A DNA stretch of 64,000 nt. Origin: Cydia pomonella (taxonomy: Eukaryota; Arthropoda; Insecta; Lepidoptera; Tortricidae). Positions 45,621-54,640 of the stretch are shown here, piece after piece. Position 1 is the stretch's first letter. Every line of letters begins with the position of its first letter. The notes below the pieces were generated by a model. The model was not told the origin of the DNA, made no database searches, and saw nothing but the letters and a program-made list of their open reading frames with translations. Both the position numbers and the translations under genes were made by a program. The DNA is taken from contig NC_084716.1 of assembly GCF_033807575.1 (NCBI RefSeq), positions 868,001 through 932,000 on the forward strand, given 5' to 3'.

Positions 45621-46311
45621 AGCGGAAATAGAGAAGTTAATCGAAAAAGTAGGTGTTGCTAAACCGTTATGAAGCCTAGATTCACACACATAATTACAGT
45701 GAATAAACATACACATATAAGGAATACAACTAGACATACATAAACATACATATAAATATATATAAAATTAACCGAAACATAGCTAAATATGACAGCAGCA
45801 TGTCAGTCACAGAGTAAAAATAACTATGTACTATATAAACACTACGAATCTTCATAATATGTAAAACATTCTGAAATTCAGTTGTAGTTATCTTCTAGTC
45901 TTCTAATATCTACAATTTCTGCTCAATGTTTATCACCAGCAAACGTAAACATAGTAGCAAACCTCATTCAATTAAAACAAAAAGCTCAAAATGATTGTCT
46001 GAAAATTATCCACTACGCTTTATAAACGGTAGATAAGATAAACATTTGCTACAAATACAAAGTACCTTCATGATGTAACATGTTTATTAATTAGTAACCG
46101 TAAAATTACCTGCAAAATCCCGGTTAATCCAGAACGTTGAATTTATCCAACAAGCGTAGTAAGACATAATTAGCGCTTCAACCCTCCGGGCCGCGTTATG
46201 ACGAATTGTGAATACTTCGCCTGAAGGTGAACTTAGAAAGCCTGTCGTTCCTCAAGGGCTTTGAAGCTTACACGTCTTGAAACTATCTGGCATAGAATCG
46301 GTTACATTTAA
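45621..46311. other. No gene seen
   Basis: AT-rich with ACATA-rich runs (45,690-45,770), perhaps continuing the LINE fragment. Nothing else was recognised before the fused splice site at 46,374. Confidence 0.35.
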
Positions 46312-46432
46312 ACCGCCCTTCGTTGCCCTAGTTCATTTTCCAATAACTAACGTATTCTTTTATTTTGTTACAGGTAAGTTGCGCAACGCCGCTGCAGGGG
46401 AAACGAGCTAGCTGAGCAAATACGTGGCTGGT
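46312..46432 (+). promoter_or_regulatory. Candidate recursive splice site 3 (near-copy of site 1)
   Basis: Branch-point-like AATAACTAACG (46,343-46,353), a T-rich tract, and TTGTTACAG|GTAAGTTG with the junction at 46,373/46,374. The block matches 10,034-10,150 over about 110 bp, including bases after the donor. The short downstream frame is kept (VSCATPLQGKRAS, stop) with three of five differences in third codon positions. Either the site was duplicated with its splice signals or both are remains of an unrecognised repeat. Confidence 0.5.
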
Positions 46433-47005
46433 TTAATATGTATGTAGGTTCAGTCAAGTGTAAAAATATGGGTGCACACAAGTTGATTGTAAAAACATGA
46501 TTGCACACAAGTGTAAAAATATGAGTGCATACGAAAATATGTTCTTTACCTATAGCTGTCTCTAGCTCTTAAGAGCTAAGCAACCTTTAAAATCTCTTTA
46601 ATTTTTGAAGTAATGTTTCTGTCGCGCTGCGTTGGGCGGGAAGTGCGTTCGTCCGATAAGGACAACTGCAGCTCGGACTAAACATCCCACGCAAAAAAAC
46701 TCAAAAATCGAGGTTTCGCTCTCGACTGTTTCCTTCTTCAAAAGGTAACCAATCATTATGAAATGTTGGGAACTGCAAGAGGAAGAAATAATCTATGCAG
46801 CTTTTTTTATATATATTTGTATATAGTAAACACCCCTATAATGGAACAGGCACCAGTAATGAGATGGTATAGATAAATCCTGTAAAACAAGTATTTACTC
46901 TCAGTTTTTAATCAATGGCAACATTTTACCATAAACAAGAGCCAAAGAGCTGCTAAAGTTTAATTTTTCATGGATATTTGTAATTTTTGTAAGTTTAAGT
47001 TTAAG
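46433..47005. other. No gene seen
   Basis: It includes a small local repetition, CAAGTGTAAAAATATG (about 46,454 and 46,508), with TTGCACACAAG between. The rest is AT-rich. Confidence 0.4.
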
Positions 47006-47085
47006 AGTAAATTTATTCAATAGCGTGACGTGACGTACGCGTACGTCACGTTTCGCTATCGAATAAATTTACACTAGGGGTACTG
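47006..47085. mobile_element. MITE-1, copy 3, collapsed to a hairpin
   Basis: AGTAAATTTATTCAATAGCG and its mirror CGCTATCGAATAAATTTACA meet at GTGACGTACGCGTACGTCAC, so the loop and inner arms of the 191-bp family members are deleted. The right end keeps CACTAGGGGTACT, while the left outer end is lost. Confidence 0.7.
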
Positions 47086-47155
47086 ATGTATTTGGGAATT
47101 GATCGATACGTTGACACGCCCGAAAAAGTTTCCTTGTAGTTAAAAGTTAGAACTA

Positions 47156-47344
47156 TAAGTGTAAGGCCTGAGTGGACGCTTGAAGCGGAGCGTTCGGCGG
47201 GGCGTACAGCGTGGCGTCGGGCTCACAAGTGATGTGAGCAGCGTGCACTAAGGCCGCTCCTATACGTTTGCATTTGCTTTGTACCCCGCACGCCCCGCCC
47301 CGCTGCACGCCCAACTCGAGCGTCCACCCAAGACTTACACTTAG
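47156..47344. mobile_element. CpG-rich MITE with TAAGTGTAAG ends
   Basis: TAAGTGTAAGGCCTGAGTGG, ACGCT at left is mirrored by AGCGTCCACCCAAGACTTAC, ACTTA at right. The interior is strongly GC-rich (GCGTTCGGCGGGGCGTACAG; CGCACGCCCCGCCCCGCTGC). Length is about 189 bp. It stands out from the AT-rich surroundings but encodes nothing. Confidence 0.7.
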
Positions 47345-47484
47345 AAGCCTAGAAAGTAATAATGTTTTTTTTGTAATTTATAATGTTAAACTATAAATGT
47401 AATAAATGTCATATACAAAGGAAAAAATTACCAAGCTATCGAAAACTTTCATGTACTTGGAAATTTCGACCCATGCCACTGAGC

Positions 47485-47600
47485 GCAGATTCAGACATCT
47501 GTCGCGTAAACGAAGGACGCTGGTTAGATTCCAGCCCTGGGCACTGGAGGCCTTGGTATTTTTTTCCTCTGTATATATGACATTTATCTCGATTATAGCT
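47485..47600 (+). repeat. tRNA-derived SINE fragment
   Basis: GGACGCTGGTTAGATTCCAG (B box GGTTAGATTCC, about 47,519-47,529) and CCCTGGGCACTGGAGGCCTT precede a T-rich tail. CACTGGAGG is shared with SINE-B at 22,081-22,150. Overlapping open frames of 65 codons here are repeat shadows. Confidence 0.55.
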
Positions 47601-47737
47601 TAAATAGTAGTGTGTCTACTTAATACAAATTAAAATATTTTCATACAAAGTAATTCAATTTGTTCTTAGGGGAAGTTATGAGTGAGATTGACTGTAAAAC
47701 TGTACCCGTTCTGTAAAATTGTTCCGAATAGTATTGA

Positions 47738-47885
47738 TGTCAGACTGTCAGGCCGATTCGAACGTACACTTATCATTTCATGATCATTTTATTTAGCTAT
47801 CGTGCGTCTAAAACATATACGAGTGAAATGCACGCTATTTGAATGACATCAGTTAGATGTCTTGTACTTTCGAATTGACTTGTTT
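47738..47885. mobile_element. MITE-3 relative
   Basis: GGCCGATTCGAACGTACACT at left and TTGTACTTTCGAATTGACTT at right are imperfect inverted ends. CGTGCGTCTAAAAC and GTGAAATGCACG match the interior of 32,735-32,905. Confidence 0.45.
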
Positions 47886-48284
47886 ATCAAATCGTTTGCC
47901 AATGGATTTATAATGACCGCTCTTTGTTTACATTTTGGCCATCAAAGAAAGAACATAATCAGGTTTTGAAATTTGTACAATAAACATTTAAAAATTAAAT
48001 CATAAATCTGCGTTTCGCTTTGAATTATCACTGGAGTAGGAAAAAATATTTTCCTGGCCGGATATTTGATGAGGCAGACGTGATTAGGGCGCGGGAAAAT
48101 GCGTTTCTCGAGAAAATATGCGATATCGGTTTCCTTTCAGTGTCTCAATTATATAGTCCCGGTACTCTGCCTCCAAATTACATAAAAAATGTTTGTTCAC
48201 CGGTCCATGCCCTAAACGGGCAAACATTTTAATGAACCGATCTCTTTCTCTTTCTATCTGTGAAAAGCGATCTTTTTTCTCTGT

Positions 48285-48512
48285 CTATCGGTAAAAAGCT
48301 CGTTTGCCGCCAGTAATTGCTTCGTTACGTTTTTCGGTTTGTTTGTTTTGAGCCGCCTTTTTCTTTAATTGAGGCAGTGTATTGAATGAGGACCGAATGT
48401 ATTTTCTGCTTTTCTGCAGGAGCTTTTTTAAATTCTTAACCCCGAATCTTTGAAATGTTGTTTGGATATATCGCTGAGTCAATCCATGGTACCTCAAGGA
48501 TGGCTTTTTGTT
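48285..48512 (-). CDS. Basic 70-codon frame, hypothetical (copy 1)
   Basis: The minus strand reads YHGLTQRYIQTTFQRFGVKN, then LKKLLQKSRKYIRSSFNTLP, a lysine/glutamine-rich stretch, and GGKRAFYR before a stop. The copy at 61,383-61,610 has the same frame with a 3-base in-frame deletion and mostly conservative changes. The frame is open upstream to the fold-back insertion. Preservation of the frame hints that it was, or is, coding (perhaps one exon). The family is unknown; it is short and strongly basic. Confidence 0.35.
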   Translation of the reverse strand, partial: NKKPSLRYHGLTQRYIQTTFQRFGVKNLKKLLQKSRKYIRSSFNTLPQLKKKAAQNKQTEKRNEAITGGKRAFYR

Positions 48513-49094
48513 AAAGGGTCTAGCAGGCTAAGCGAACAAGAAGTGCCCCCAACGACGGATTTTGTCGATATTTCTGGTAGTGTACTGTTAGGTCCTAAGG
48601 ACCCTCCATGCTTAATGCTTAACATCAGACCTCGATTCTCTTTTGTTTGCGAGTTATTCAGGATAACGTAAAATAATTAGGGTATCATTGAAAGTGTCAT
48701 ATTTTATAAACGATTCAAGTTACGTGAACCAAACAAAATTATATTTGATAAGAATAAAAAAAACTACAAAATGCATATTTTTTACCAGCATCCTGTCCTT
48801 AAACTTCATTGCAAAAAATAAAAATATTTTTTTCCTTCCAATTTTTTTTTTACTTTTCGCGGAGGTACACCTCCAAAAAAAATATGCATGAGTAGCCACT
48901 AATTTCCACTACATACACATATAAAAATATTTGCACAAATGTTCGTGCTTCATGTCAAAAAAAAACGATTCTCCAATAAGTAGTCACTGGCATTATATGT
49001 ACAGATAGAAGTACATCAACGATGACGTGTCAGCTTTGATAACATCTGACACATAATATTATCTGCATTTGTTTTTTGCATTTTGTAGTGGAAA

Positions 49095-49358
49095 ATGGAA
49101 AACATTAAGTGCAAGTCTTGTAAAAAAACATTAAAAAATATCCGTGGGAAACAAAGATGCATAGAAACAGAGCAAGAGGCTGATTTATATAGCAAATGCA
49201 CTAATATGTTAATTTGCAATAATGATTTATTGTGTGGTAAGTGTCGGCTTTTAGTGTATAAACATAAAGCAGTAGCATCAACTTCTGCGAGTACATGCAC
49301 AACAATTGGCGATGCTGGCTCTTCGTCTGCAACCTGCTGCTTTATGTTTATACACTAA
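49095..49358 (+). CDS. Small CxxC/CxxC (zinc-ribbon-like) frame, left arm
   Basis: It starts MENIKCKSCKKTLKNIRGKQ, continues CIETEQEADLYSKC and LLCGKCRLLVYKHK, then crosses the unique centre into the opposite arm, where the frame decays to a stop. Paired cysteines (KCKSCKK and LLCGKCR) about 50 residues apart suggest a zinc-binding fold such as those at the N-terminus of DNA-transposon proteins. Only the first 60 or so residues are duplicated, so this is likely a first exon captured in the inverted repeat. GTG|GTAAGTG inside CGKC could also act as a donor. Function unknown. Confidence 0.45.
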   Translation: MENIKCKSCKKTLKNIRGKQRCIETEQEADLYSKCTNMLICNNDLLCGKCRLLVYKHKAVASTSASTCTTIGDAGSSSATCCFMFIH

Positions 49359-49514
49359 AAGTCGACACTTACCACACAATAAATCATTTATGCAAATTAA
49401 CATATTACTGCATTTGCTATATAAATCAGCCTCTTGCTCTGTTTCTATGCATTTTTGTTTTCCACGGATATTTTTTAATGTTTTTTTACAAGACTTGCAT
49501 TTAATGTTTCCCAT
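49278..49514 (-). CDS. Small CxxC/CxxC frame, right arm (mirror copy)
   Basis: This is the minus-strand mirror of the left-arm frame: MGNIKCKSCKKTLKNIRGKQ, then CIETEQEADLYSKC and LLCGKCRLLVYKHK. It differs from the left copy at a few residues (E/G at 2, R/K near 21, T/S and N/I later). The two frames converge on the centre. Both remain open despite divergence of the arms, though the copies are too similar to show selection. Confidence 0.45.
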   Translation of the reverse strand: MGNIKCKSCKKTLKNIRGKQKCIETEQEADLYSKCSNMLICINDLLCGKCRLLVYKHKAAGCRRRASIANCCACTRRS

Positions 49515-50087
49515 TTTCCACTACAAAATGCAAAAAACAAATGCCGATAATATTATGTGTCAGATGTTATCAAAGCTGACACGTCATCGTTGATGTACTT
49601 CTATCTGTACATATAATGCCAGTGACTACTTATTGGAGAATCGTTTTTTTTGACATGAAGCACGAACATTTGTGCAAATATTGTTATATGTGTATGTAGT
49701 GGGAATTAGTGGCTACTCGTGCATATTTTTTTTAGAGGTGTACCTCCGCGAAAAGTAAAAAAAAATTGGAAGGAAAAAAATATTTTTATTTTTTGCAATG
49801 AAGTTTAAGGACAGGATGTTGGTAAAAAATATGCATTTTGTAGTTTTTTTTATTGTTATCAAATATAATTTTGTTTGGTTCACGTAACTTGAATCGTTTA
49901 TAAAATATGACACTTTCAATGATACCCTAATTATTTTACGTTATCCTGAATAACTCGCAAACAAAAGAGAATCGAGGTCTGATGTTAAGCATGGAGGGTC
50001 CTTAGGACCTAACAGTACACTACCAGAAATATCGACAAAATCCGTCGTTGGGGGCATTTCTTGTTCGCTTAGCCTGCTAGACCCTTT

Positions 50088-50640
50088 TCATATAACTCTT
50101 ATCGCACAGGCAGCAGATGATCCCATCGACAATACATTCATTCAAATTTGCACCTTTTTCGGTTGAGAAAAAGTTGAAAATGCCCTTTTTTCTGTAGTTT
50201 GTCCCTGAACTGACTTTTAAAGGTTAATAAACCCAGTTATCTTATGAAACGTGTATAAAAGCAGAATTTGCGTACGAGCTGCGATCACACACGATTAAAT
50301 AATTTCATTCATGTTTGAGCGGCGCTGTAGGAAGTCTTTTCATAAAAATCATAAAACTCGTCCGGAATATCCTGTCAGCGTGATGTTGCAAACTGTTTCT
50401 TCAATTATATAAAACGTTTATCAGGAATATTGACGCTTTTTTGGTTGTGACAAATATAAGATTTAATGAATTTGGTTCATAAAAAAGGGATGAGAGCGTG
50501 GTTTTTTCCGGCGTAATTGTTTTGTTATCTTTTGTACATGCAACTGGTATTTCAAACAAATAGTAATGAAACGTCAATAGCTAATCATTAATTATAAGAG
50601 TTACCTACATATTTAATTTGGGAGAACCATTTGAGATACG
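50088..50640. other. Duplicated non-coding stretch
   Basis: AT-rich sequence shared with 61,611-62,169. I see no frame, TIR or RNA gene. ATAAAAGCAGAATTTGCG near 50,256 resembles a TATA context but lacks a supported start. Confidence 0.4.
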
Positions 50641-50988
50641 GTGGTGAGCGGACGTGCCCGGAGCATTTGTTCGAGTCCCATGAAACGCGTAGAGGCCCGG
50701 CGGAACAATGGTCCCATCGCCCCGCCAGACGCTGGTGCAATCGCTGCAACAACATCTGGGTACCAACACTACCAACGCGCGCTAGCCGGGGCTCTCACGA
50801 CGCGCCCTTGCTTAGTTCCAGCCTTTCGTGACAGCGGTTATATTACATATATCAGTGCAACGCGGTCATATTGTGTTTACGTGTACCAGTGCGTTGAACT
50901 GGGTGATTGCGAGTCGTGTCCGCGCAAACGAGCGCATGATCGCGGCTGCATCAGTGATTTAACGCGGGGATGCGAAGAAATTCGGTGA
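50641..50988 (+). CDS. Putative 5' exon or small ORF (115 codons), copy 1
   Basis: A GC- and CpG-rich island holds a 115-codon frame starting MVSGRARSICSSPMKR and ending CISDLTRGCEEIR. The duplicate (62,170-62,508) keeps the frame with a 9-base in-frame deletion and few changes. The stop overlaps ATTCG|GTGAGCACG, a good splice donor at 50,985. ATATATCAGTGCA (50,849-50,861) contains TCAGT, the arthropod initiator motif. So this may be a first exon, with the long frame a by-product of GC content, or a cysteine-containing small protein. A second frame (50,631-50,831) overlaps it. No family was recognised. Confidence 0.35.
   Translation: MVSGRARSICSSPMKRVEARRNNGPIAPPDAGAIAATTSGYQHYQRALAGALTTRPCLVPAFRDSGYITYISATRSYCVYVYQCVELGDCESCPRKRAHDRGCISDLTRGCEEIR
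50849..50984 (+). promoter_or_regulatory. Possible transcription start and first exon, copy 1
   Basis: TCAGT (initiator-like) at 50,852-50,856 lies 130 bases before the donor GTGAGC at 50,985, inside the GC-rich island. The same layout is in copy 2 (donor at 62,505). No canonical TATA box stands 30 bases upstream. The call is inferred from motifs only. Confidence 0.3.
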
Positions 50989-51507
50989 GCACGTTCCAAT
51001 CTGTTACTCTTAAGCACCAGGTGCATAAAGGCTAGACGTGTAGGGCCCTAAGCCTGAGTGCCTAGTAGTATCTTGCAATTATATACTCGTAGGAAAACTA
51101 AATCTTTTTAGAATAGGACATCATATCGACTTAGTAGCTGAATACAGTGTGACCCCAATGCAACTCAGTAAGTTACTGAGTCATATATTGAATGCACTTA
51201 ACCTGCTATCACATGCAGTAGAACTTTTAATGAGGCCAAGTAACGTAGGCGAAGGACTTAGATGAACACAACACGACCCTTTATTTAGCCTTTATTAGCC
51301 TCATTAAGCTACTAAGACGCTATTTTATATACTGAACATCACTGGAGGCAGTTGGACAAATATTACTGTTTGAGCTACGTTTATGAAATTTTAGACATGC
51401 TAAGGGGCACAAATAACCGTGCCGTTCATGTGTGCAGGTTAAATAGGTTTCAAGTAGTGAAGGGGTCAAAAGTAGCTCGAAATGGTTCGTGTAATATTAC
51501 ACACGGT
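50989..51507. other. Duplicated non-coding stretch before the array
   Basis: Shared almost base for base with 62,509-63,027. It contains AGTTACTGAGT and TGTAATATTACAC palindromes but no frame of note. It would be intronic if the donor at 50,985 is used. Confidence 0.4.
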
Positions 51508-52029
51508 TGAGTCGTCAGTTCCTTTTTCTTTGAACTTGGCTGAACACGCTATCGCATGTCTAGATGACGACACACAGAAAAGTTGTAAATACGAAAATGT
51601 TGTTTTAACCACGACAAAGTAAACTTATAGGAATTTATACCAATCAAAATATATTACACAAAAACAATCAGGAACAAGAATGGTCTTTACACCGACACAG
51701 CCTGAACACGAGTGGTGTGCCTACAAATAGCTGCTTTCTAACATTCTCCCATTTGAGTTTCTGGATCATCGATGATTTTCATCCATAATTGATTTTCATC
51801 CACGATCGTGTTGATTTTCAATGTTGTCTTCTACGCTCGTTTCGTTTTCTTCGTACAGACGGTTGCGTCGCCAGTTCCTCTTTCTTTGAACTTGGCTGGA
51901 CACGCTACCGCATGTCTAGATGACGACACACAGAAAAGTTTTTTACCACGGCAAAGTAAACTTAAAGCAATTTATACCAATCAAAATATATTACACAAAA
52001 ACAATCAGGAACAAGAATGGTCTTTACAC

Positions 52030-52376
52030 CGACACAGCCTGAACACGAGTGGTGTGCCTACGAATAGCTCCTTTCTAACATTCTACTATTTGAGTTTCTC
52101 ATGTGAACCAGTTTGGACGGCTATATCTTTCTTCTTTTTGCGCGACGGTGCGTCAGCACGTGAATCTGATCTTCTTTTTTTCGAACGTGAATAATGTTTT
52201 CGCAAATCGTTATGGTTGGCTTCCACGGACGACACGGACCCAAAATCATCCATAATTCTAGTACGGTCGTGTTGCTTTTCAATGTTGTCTTCTACGCTCG
52301 TTTCGTTTTCTTCGTACATACGGTTGCGTCGCCAGTTCCTCTTTCTTTGAACTTGGCTGGACACGCTACCGCATGT
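52030..52376 (-). pseudogene. Array unit exon-like frame
   Basis: After CTAG at 52,377-52,380 the minus strand reads SSQVQRKRNWRRNRMYEENE, then TSVEDNIEKQHDRTRIMDDF, and a lysine/arginine-rich, NLS-like part (RSKKRRSDSR, SRKKKKD) to a stop after GSHEKLK. Beyond the stop the old frame continues (ENVRKELF...RLCRCKDHSC) to a possible donor CG|GTGTAAAG. The stop is TAG where the 57-kb unit has TTG. This unit carries V for A (SSVEANHNDLRKHYS). No protein family was recognised. Confidence 0.5.
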
Positions 52377-52491
52377 CTAGATGACGACACACAGAAAAGT
52401 TTTTTACCACGGCAAAGTAAACTTAAAGCAATTTATACCAATCAAAATATATTACACAAAAAAGAATCAGGAACAAGAATAGTCTTTACAC

Positions 52492-52838
52492 CGACACAGC
52501 CTGAACACGAGTGGTGTGCCTACGAAAAGCTCCTTTCTAACATTCTCCTATTTGAGTTTCTCATCTGAACCAGTTTGGACGGCTATATCTTTCTTCTTTT
52601 TGCGCGACGGTGCGTCAGCACGTGAATCTGATCTTCTTTTTTTCGAACGTGAATAATGTTTTCGCAAATCGTTATGGTTGGCTTCCACGGACGACACGGA
52701 CCCAAAATCATCCATAATTCTAGTACGGTCGTGTTGCTTTTCAATGTTGTCTTCTACGCTCGTTTCGTTTTCTTCGTACATACGGTTGCGTCGCCAGTTC
52801 CTCTTTCTTTGAACTTGGCTGGACACGCTACCGCATGT
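52492..52838 (-). pseudogene. Array unit exon-like frame
   Basis: Practically identical to the preceding unit over its frame (SSVEANHNDLRKHYS variant; ends GSDEKLK). It is one of the most recent duplications in the array. It has the same TAG truncation and the same acceptor-like CTAG upstream. Confidence 0.5.
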
Positions 52839-53080
52839 CTAGATGACGACACACAGAAAAGTTTTTTACCACGGCAAAGTAAACTTAAAGCAATTTATAC
52901 CAATCAAAATATATTACACAAAAAAGAATCAGGAACAAGAATAGTCTTTACACCGACACAGCCTGAACACGAGTGGTGTGCCTACGAAAAGCTCCTTTCT
53001 AACATTCTCCTATTTGAGTTTCTCATCTGAACCAGTTTGGACGGCTATATCTTTCTTCTTTTTGCGCGACTGTGCGTCAG

Positions 53081-53852
53081 TAGGGATTGCAATCCGGATT
53101 ATTCGAACTTCGAAAATCCGGATTATCCGCCAATTTTTCAAGCCGTTTCAAAATCCGGATTTTTAAACCAAAATCCGAATTTTTGGATTTTTGTCAAACT
53201 ATGATACAATTGCTTTTTGCACCATTAAAATGTTCTGATTACTGAAAATACGCGTCAAGCGAGTTGTCTGGCCGTGCTGCCACTGCTGCCCGAGCGCTCG
53301 CTCACTGGCCTTAGGCCTTACCCCCTTCTTGGGATTAGGACTTTAACACATCTCTACCACTGCCACTAAAACGACACCGCGTACCGTATTACATGTTTCT
53401 CCGCGATACCTGGGCGGACCGAGAGTGAAACAATGGCAAATCTGTGAGGTGCGGTTCTGGTTGTTTTTTTTTTTCTTGATTAGCTCTCGATGCTGTCATG
53501 TTTCGCAGCGAAATATGTAACGGGGTACTGCGGTATAGGTTCCGTAGCGGAGATCTGATAAAACCCTCAATAAATTTTGATTTCAGTGTTGTGAGGATGT
53601 CGAATTCATAATTAAAATTATTAAAGAAGATATTTTTTTGTTCCCAAGATACTTTTGTTATTAATATAACTGTGTAATGAATATAACTTGTTAATAATCA
53701 TAAGATATGATATAAATATATGATATTTCAATTTATTCCTAGTACCAAGAAAAAAATCCCTAAATCCGGATTTTATCCGAAGTTCGGATTTCTGCGTAAA
53801 AATTATCCGAAAATCCGGATTTGGTGAAATAGATTCGGATTTGCAATCCCTA
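53081..53852. mobile_element. Non-autonomous hAT element, 772 bp, 8-bp target duplication
   Basis: It starts TAGGGATTGCAATCCGGATT and ends with the inverse (GGATTTGCAATCCCTA). TGCGTCAG is duplicated on both sides (53,073-53,080 and 53,853-53,860), while in uninterrupted units TGCGTCAG occurs once. The motif ATCCGGATT or ATCCGAATTT repeats many times near both ends, as transposase-binding subterminal repeats do in hAT elements. No transposase frame is present. It lies within the frame of one array unit. Confidence 0.9.
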
Positions 53853-54080
53853 TGCGTCAGCACGTGAATCTGATCTTCTTTTTTTTGAACGTGAATTATG
53901 TTTTGGCAAATCTTTATGGTTGGCTTCCGCGGACGACACGGACCCAAAATCATCCATAATTCTAGTACGATCGTGTTGCTTTTCAATGTTGTCTTCTACG
54001 CTCGTTTCGTTTTCTTCGTACATACGGTTGCGTCGCCAGTTCCTCTTTCTTTGAACTTGGCTGGACACGCTACCGTATGT
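53734..54080 (-). pseudogene. Array unit exon-like frame, split by the hAT element
   Basis: The 5' part (SSQVQRKRNW to RSDSRADA) lies at 53,853-54,068. The rest of the frame lies beyond the hAT element, at about 52,950-53,080. The variant is SSAEANHKDLPKHNS, which differs from the two units to the left. Coordinates given here cover the upstream part and the element's end. Confidence 0.45.
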
Positions 54081-54179
54081 CTAGATGACGACACACAGAA
54101 AAGTTTTTTACCACGGCAAAGTAATCTTAGAGCAATTTATACCAATCAAAATATATTACACAAAAAGAATCAGGAACAA

Positions 54180-54541
54180 GAATGGTCTTTACACCGACAC
54201 AGCCTGAACACGAGTGGTGTGCCTACGAATAGCTCCTTTCTAACATTCTCCTATTTGAGTTTCTCATGTGAACCAGTTTGGACGGCTATATCTTTCTTCT
54301 TTTTGCGCGACGGTGCGTCAGCACGTGAATCTGATCATCTTTTTTTCGAACGTGAATTATGTTTTCGCAAATCGTTATGGTTGGCTTCCGCAGACGACAC
54401 GGACCCAAAATCATCCATAATTCTAGTACGATCGTGTTGCTTTTCAATGTTGTCTTCTACGCTCGTTTCGTTTTCTTCGTACATACGGTTGCGTCGCCAG
54501 TTCCTCATTCTTTGAACTTGGCTGGACACGTTACCGCATGT
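54180..54541 (-). pseudogene. Array unit exon-like frame
   Basis: Same layout. Residue differences: QRMRNW for QRKRNW and SSAEANHNDLRKHNS. Intron-like spacer of the AAACTTAAAGC type (plus strand). It alternates with the ATCTTAGAGC-type units on either side, giving a dimeric higher-order pattern. Confidence 0.5.
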
Positions 54542-54640
54542 CTAGATGACGACACACAGAAAAGATTTTTACCACAGCAAAGTAAACTTAAAGCAATTTA
54601 TACCAATCAAAATATATTACACAAAAAAGAATCAGGAACA

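Larger units (their letters stand above)
48513..50087. mobile_element. Fold-back transposon, about 1.57 kb, with arms of about 760 bp
   Basis: AGGGTCTAGCAGGCTAAGCG starts the left arm and its exact mirror ends the right arm. Arms (about 48,516-49,274 and 49,336-50,084) are near-identical inverted copies around a unique centre of about 60 bp. Copy 2 of the segmental duplication lacks the element (junction near 61,608), which proves it is a discrete insertion. There is no clear target duplication; TTAA lies just outside the left end but TTTT is at the right. Each arm carries one copy of the same small CxxC/CxxC frame. An RNA reading through would form a very long hairpin. It probably arose by inverted duplication of one end of a larger DNA transposon. 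Confidence 0.85.
48216..51980. repeat. Segmental duplication, copy 1 (fold-back insertion included)
   Basis: From TAAACGGGCAAACATTTTAA at about 48,214, the sequence matches 61,312 onward. The match is broken only by the 1.57-kb fold-back element at 48,513-50,087, after which 50,088-51,980 matches 61,611-63,500 at high identity with a few small indels. It then runs into the 462-bp array in both copies. The left boundary coincides with the 5' end of the CR1-like LINE in copy 2, while left of 48,214 the flanks differ. Confidence 0.85.

Noticed and set aside
52086..52364. Start of the array frame at its first listed methionine
   Set aside because: The first codon there is GTG, not ATG, and the frame is open further upstream to the CTAG acceptor-like site. 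It is better read as an exon than as a complete ORF.
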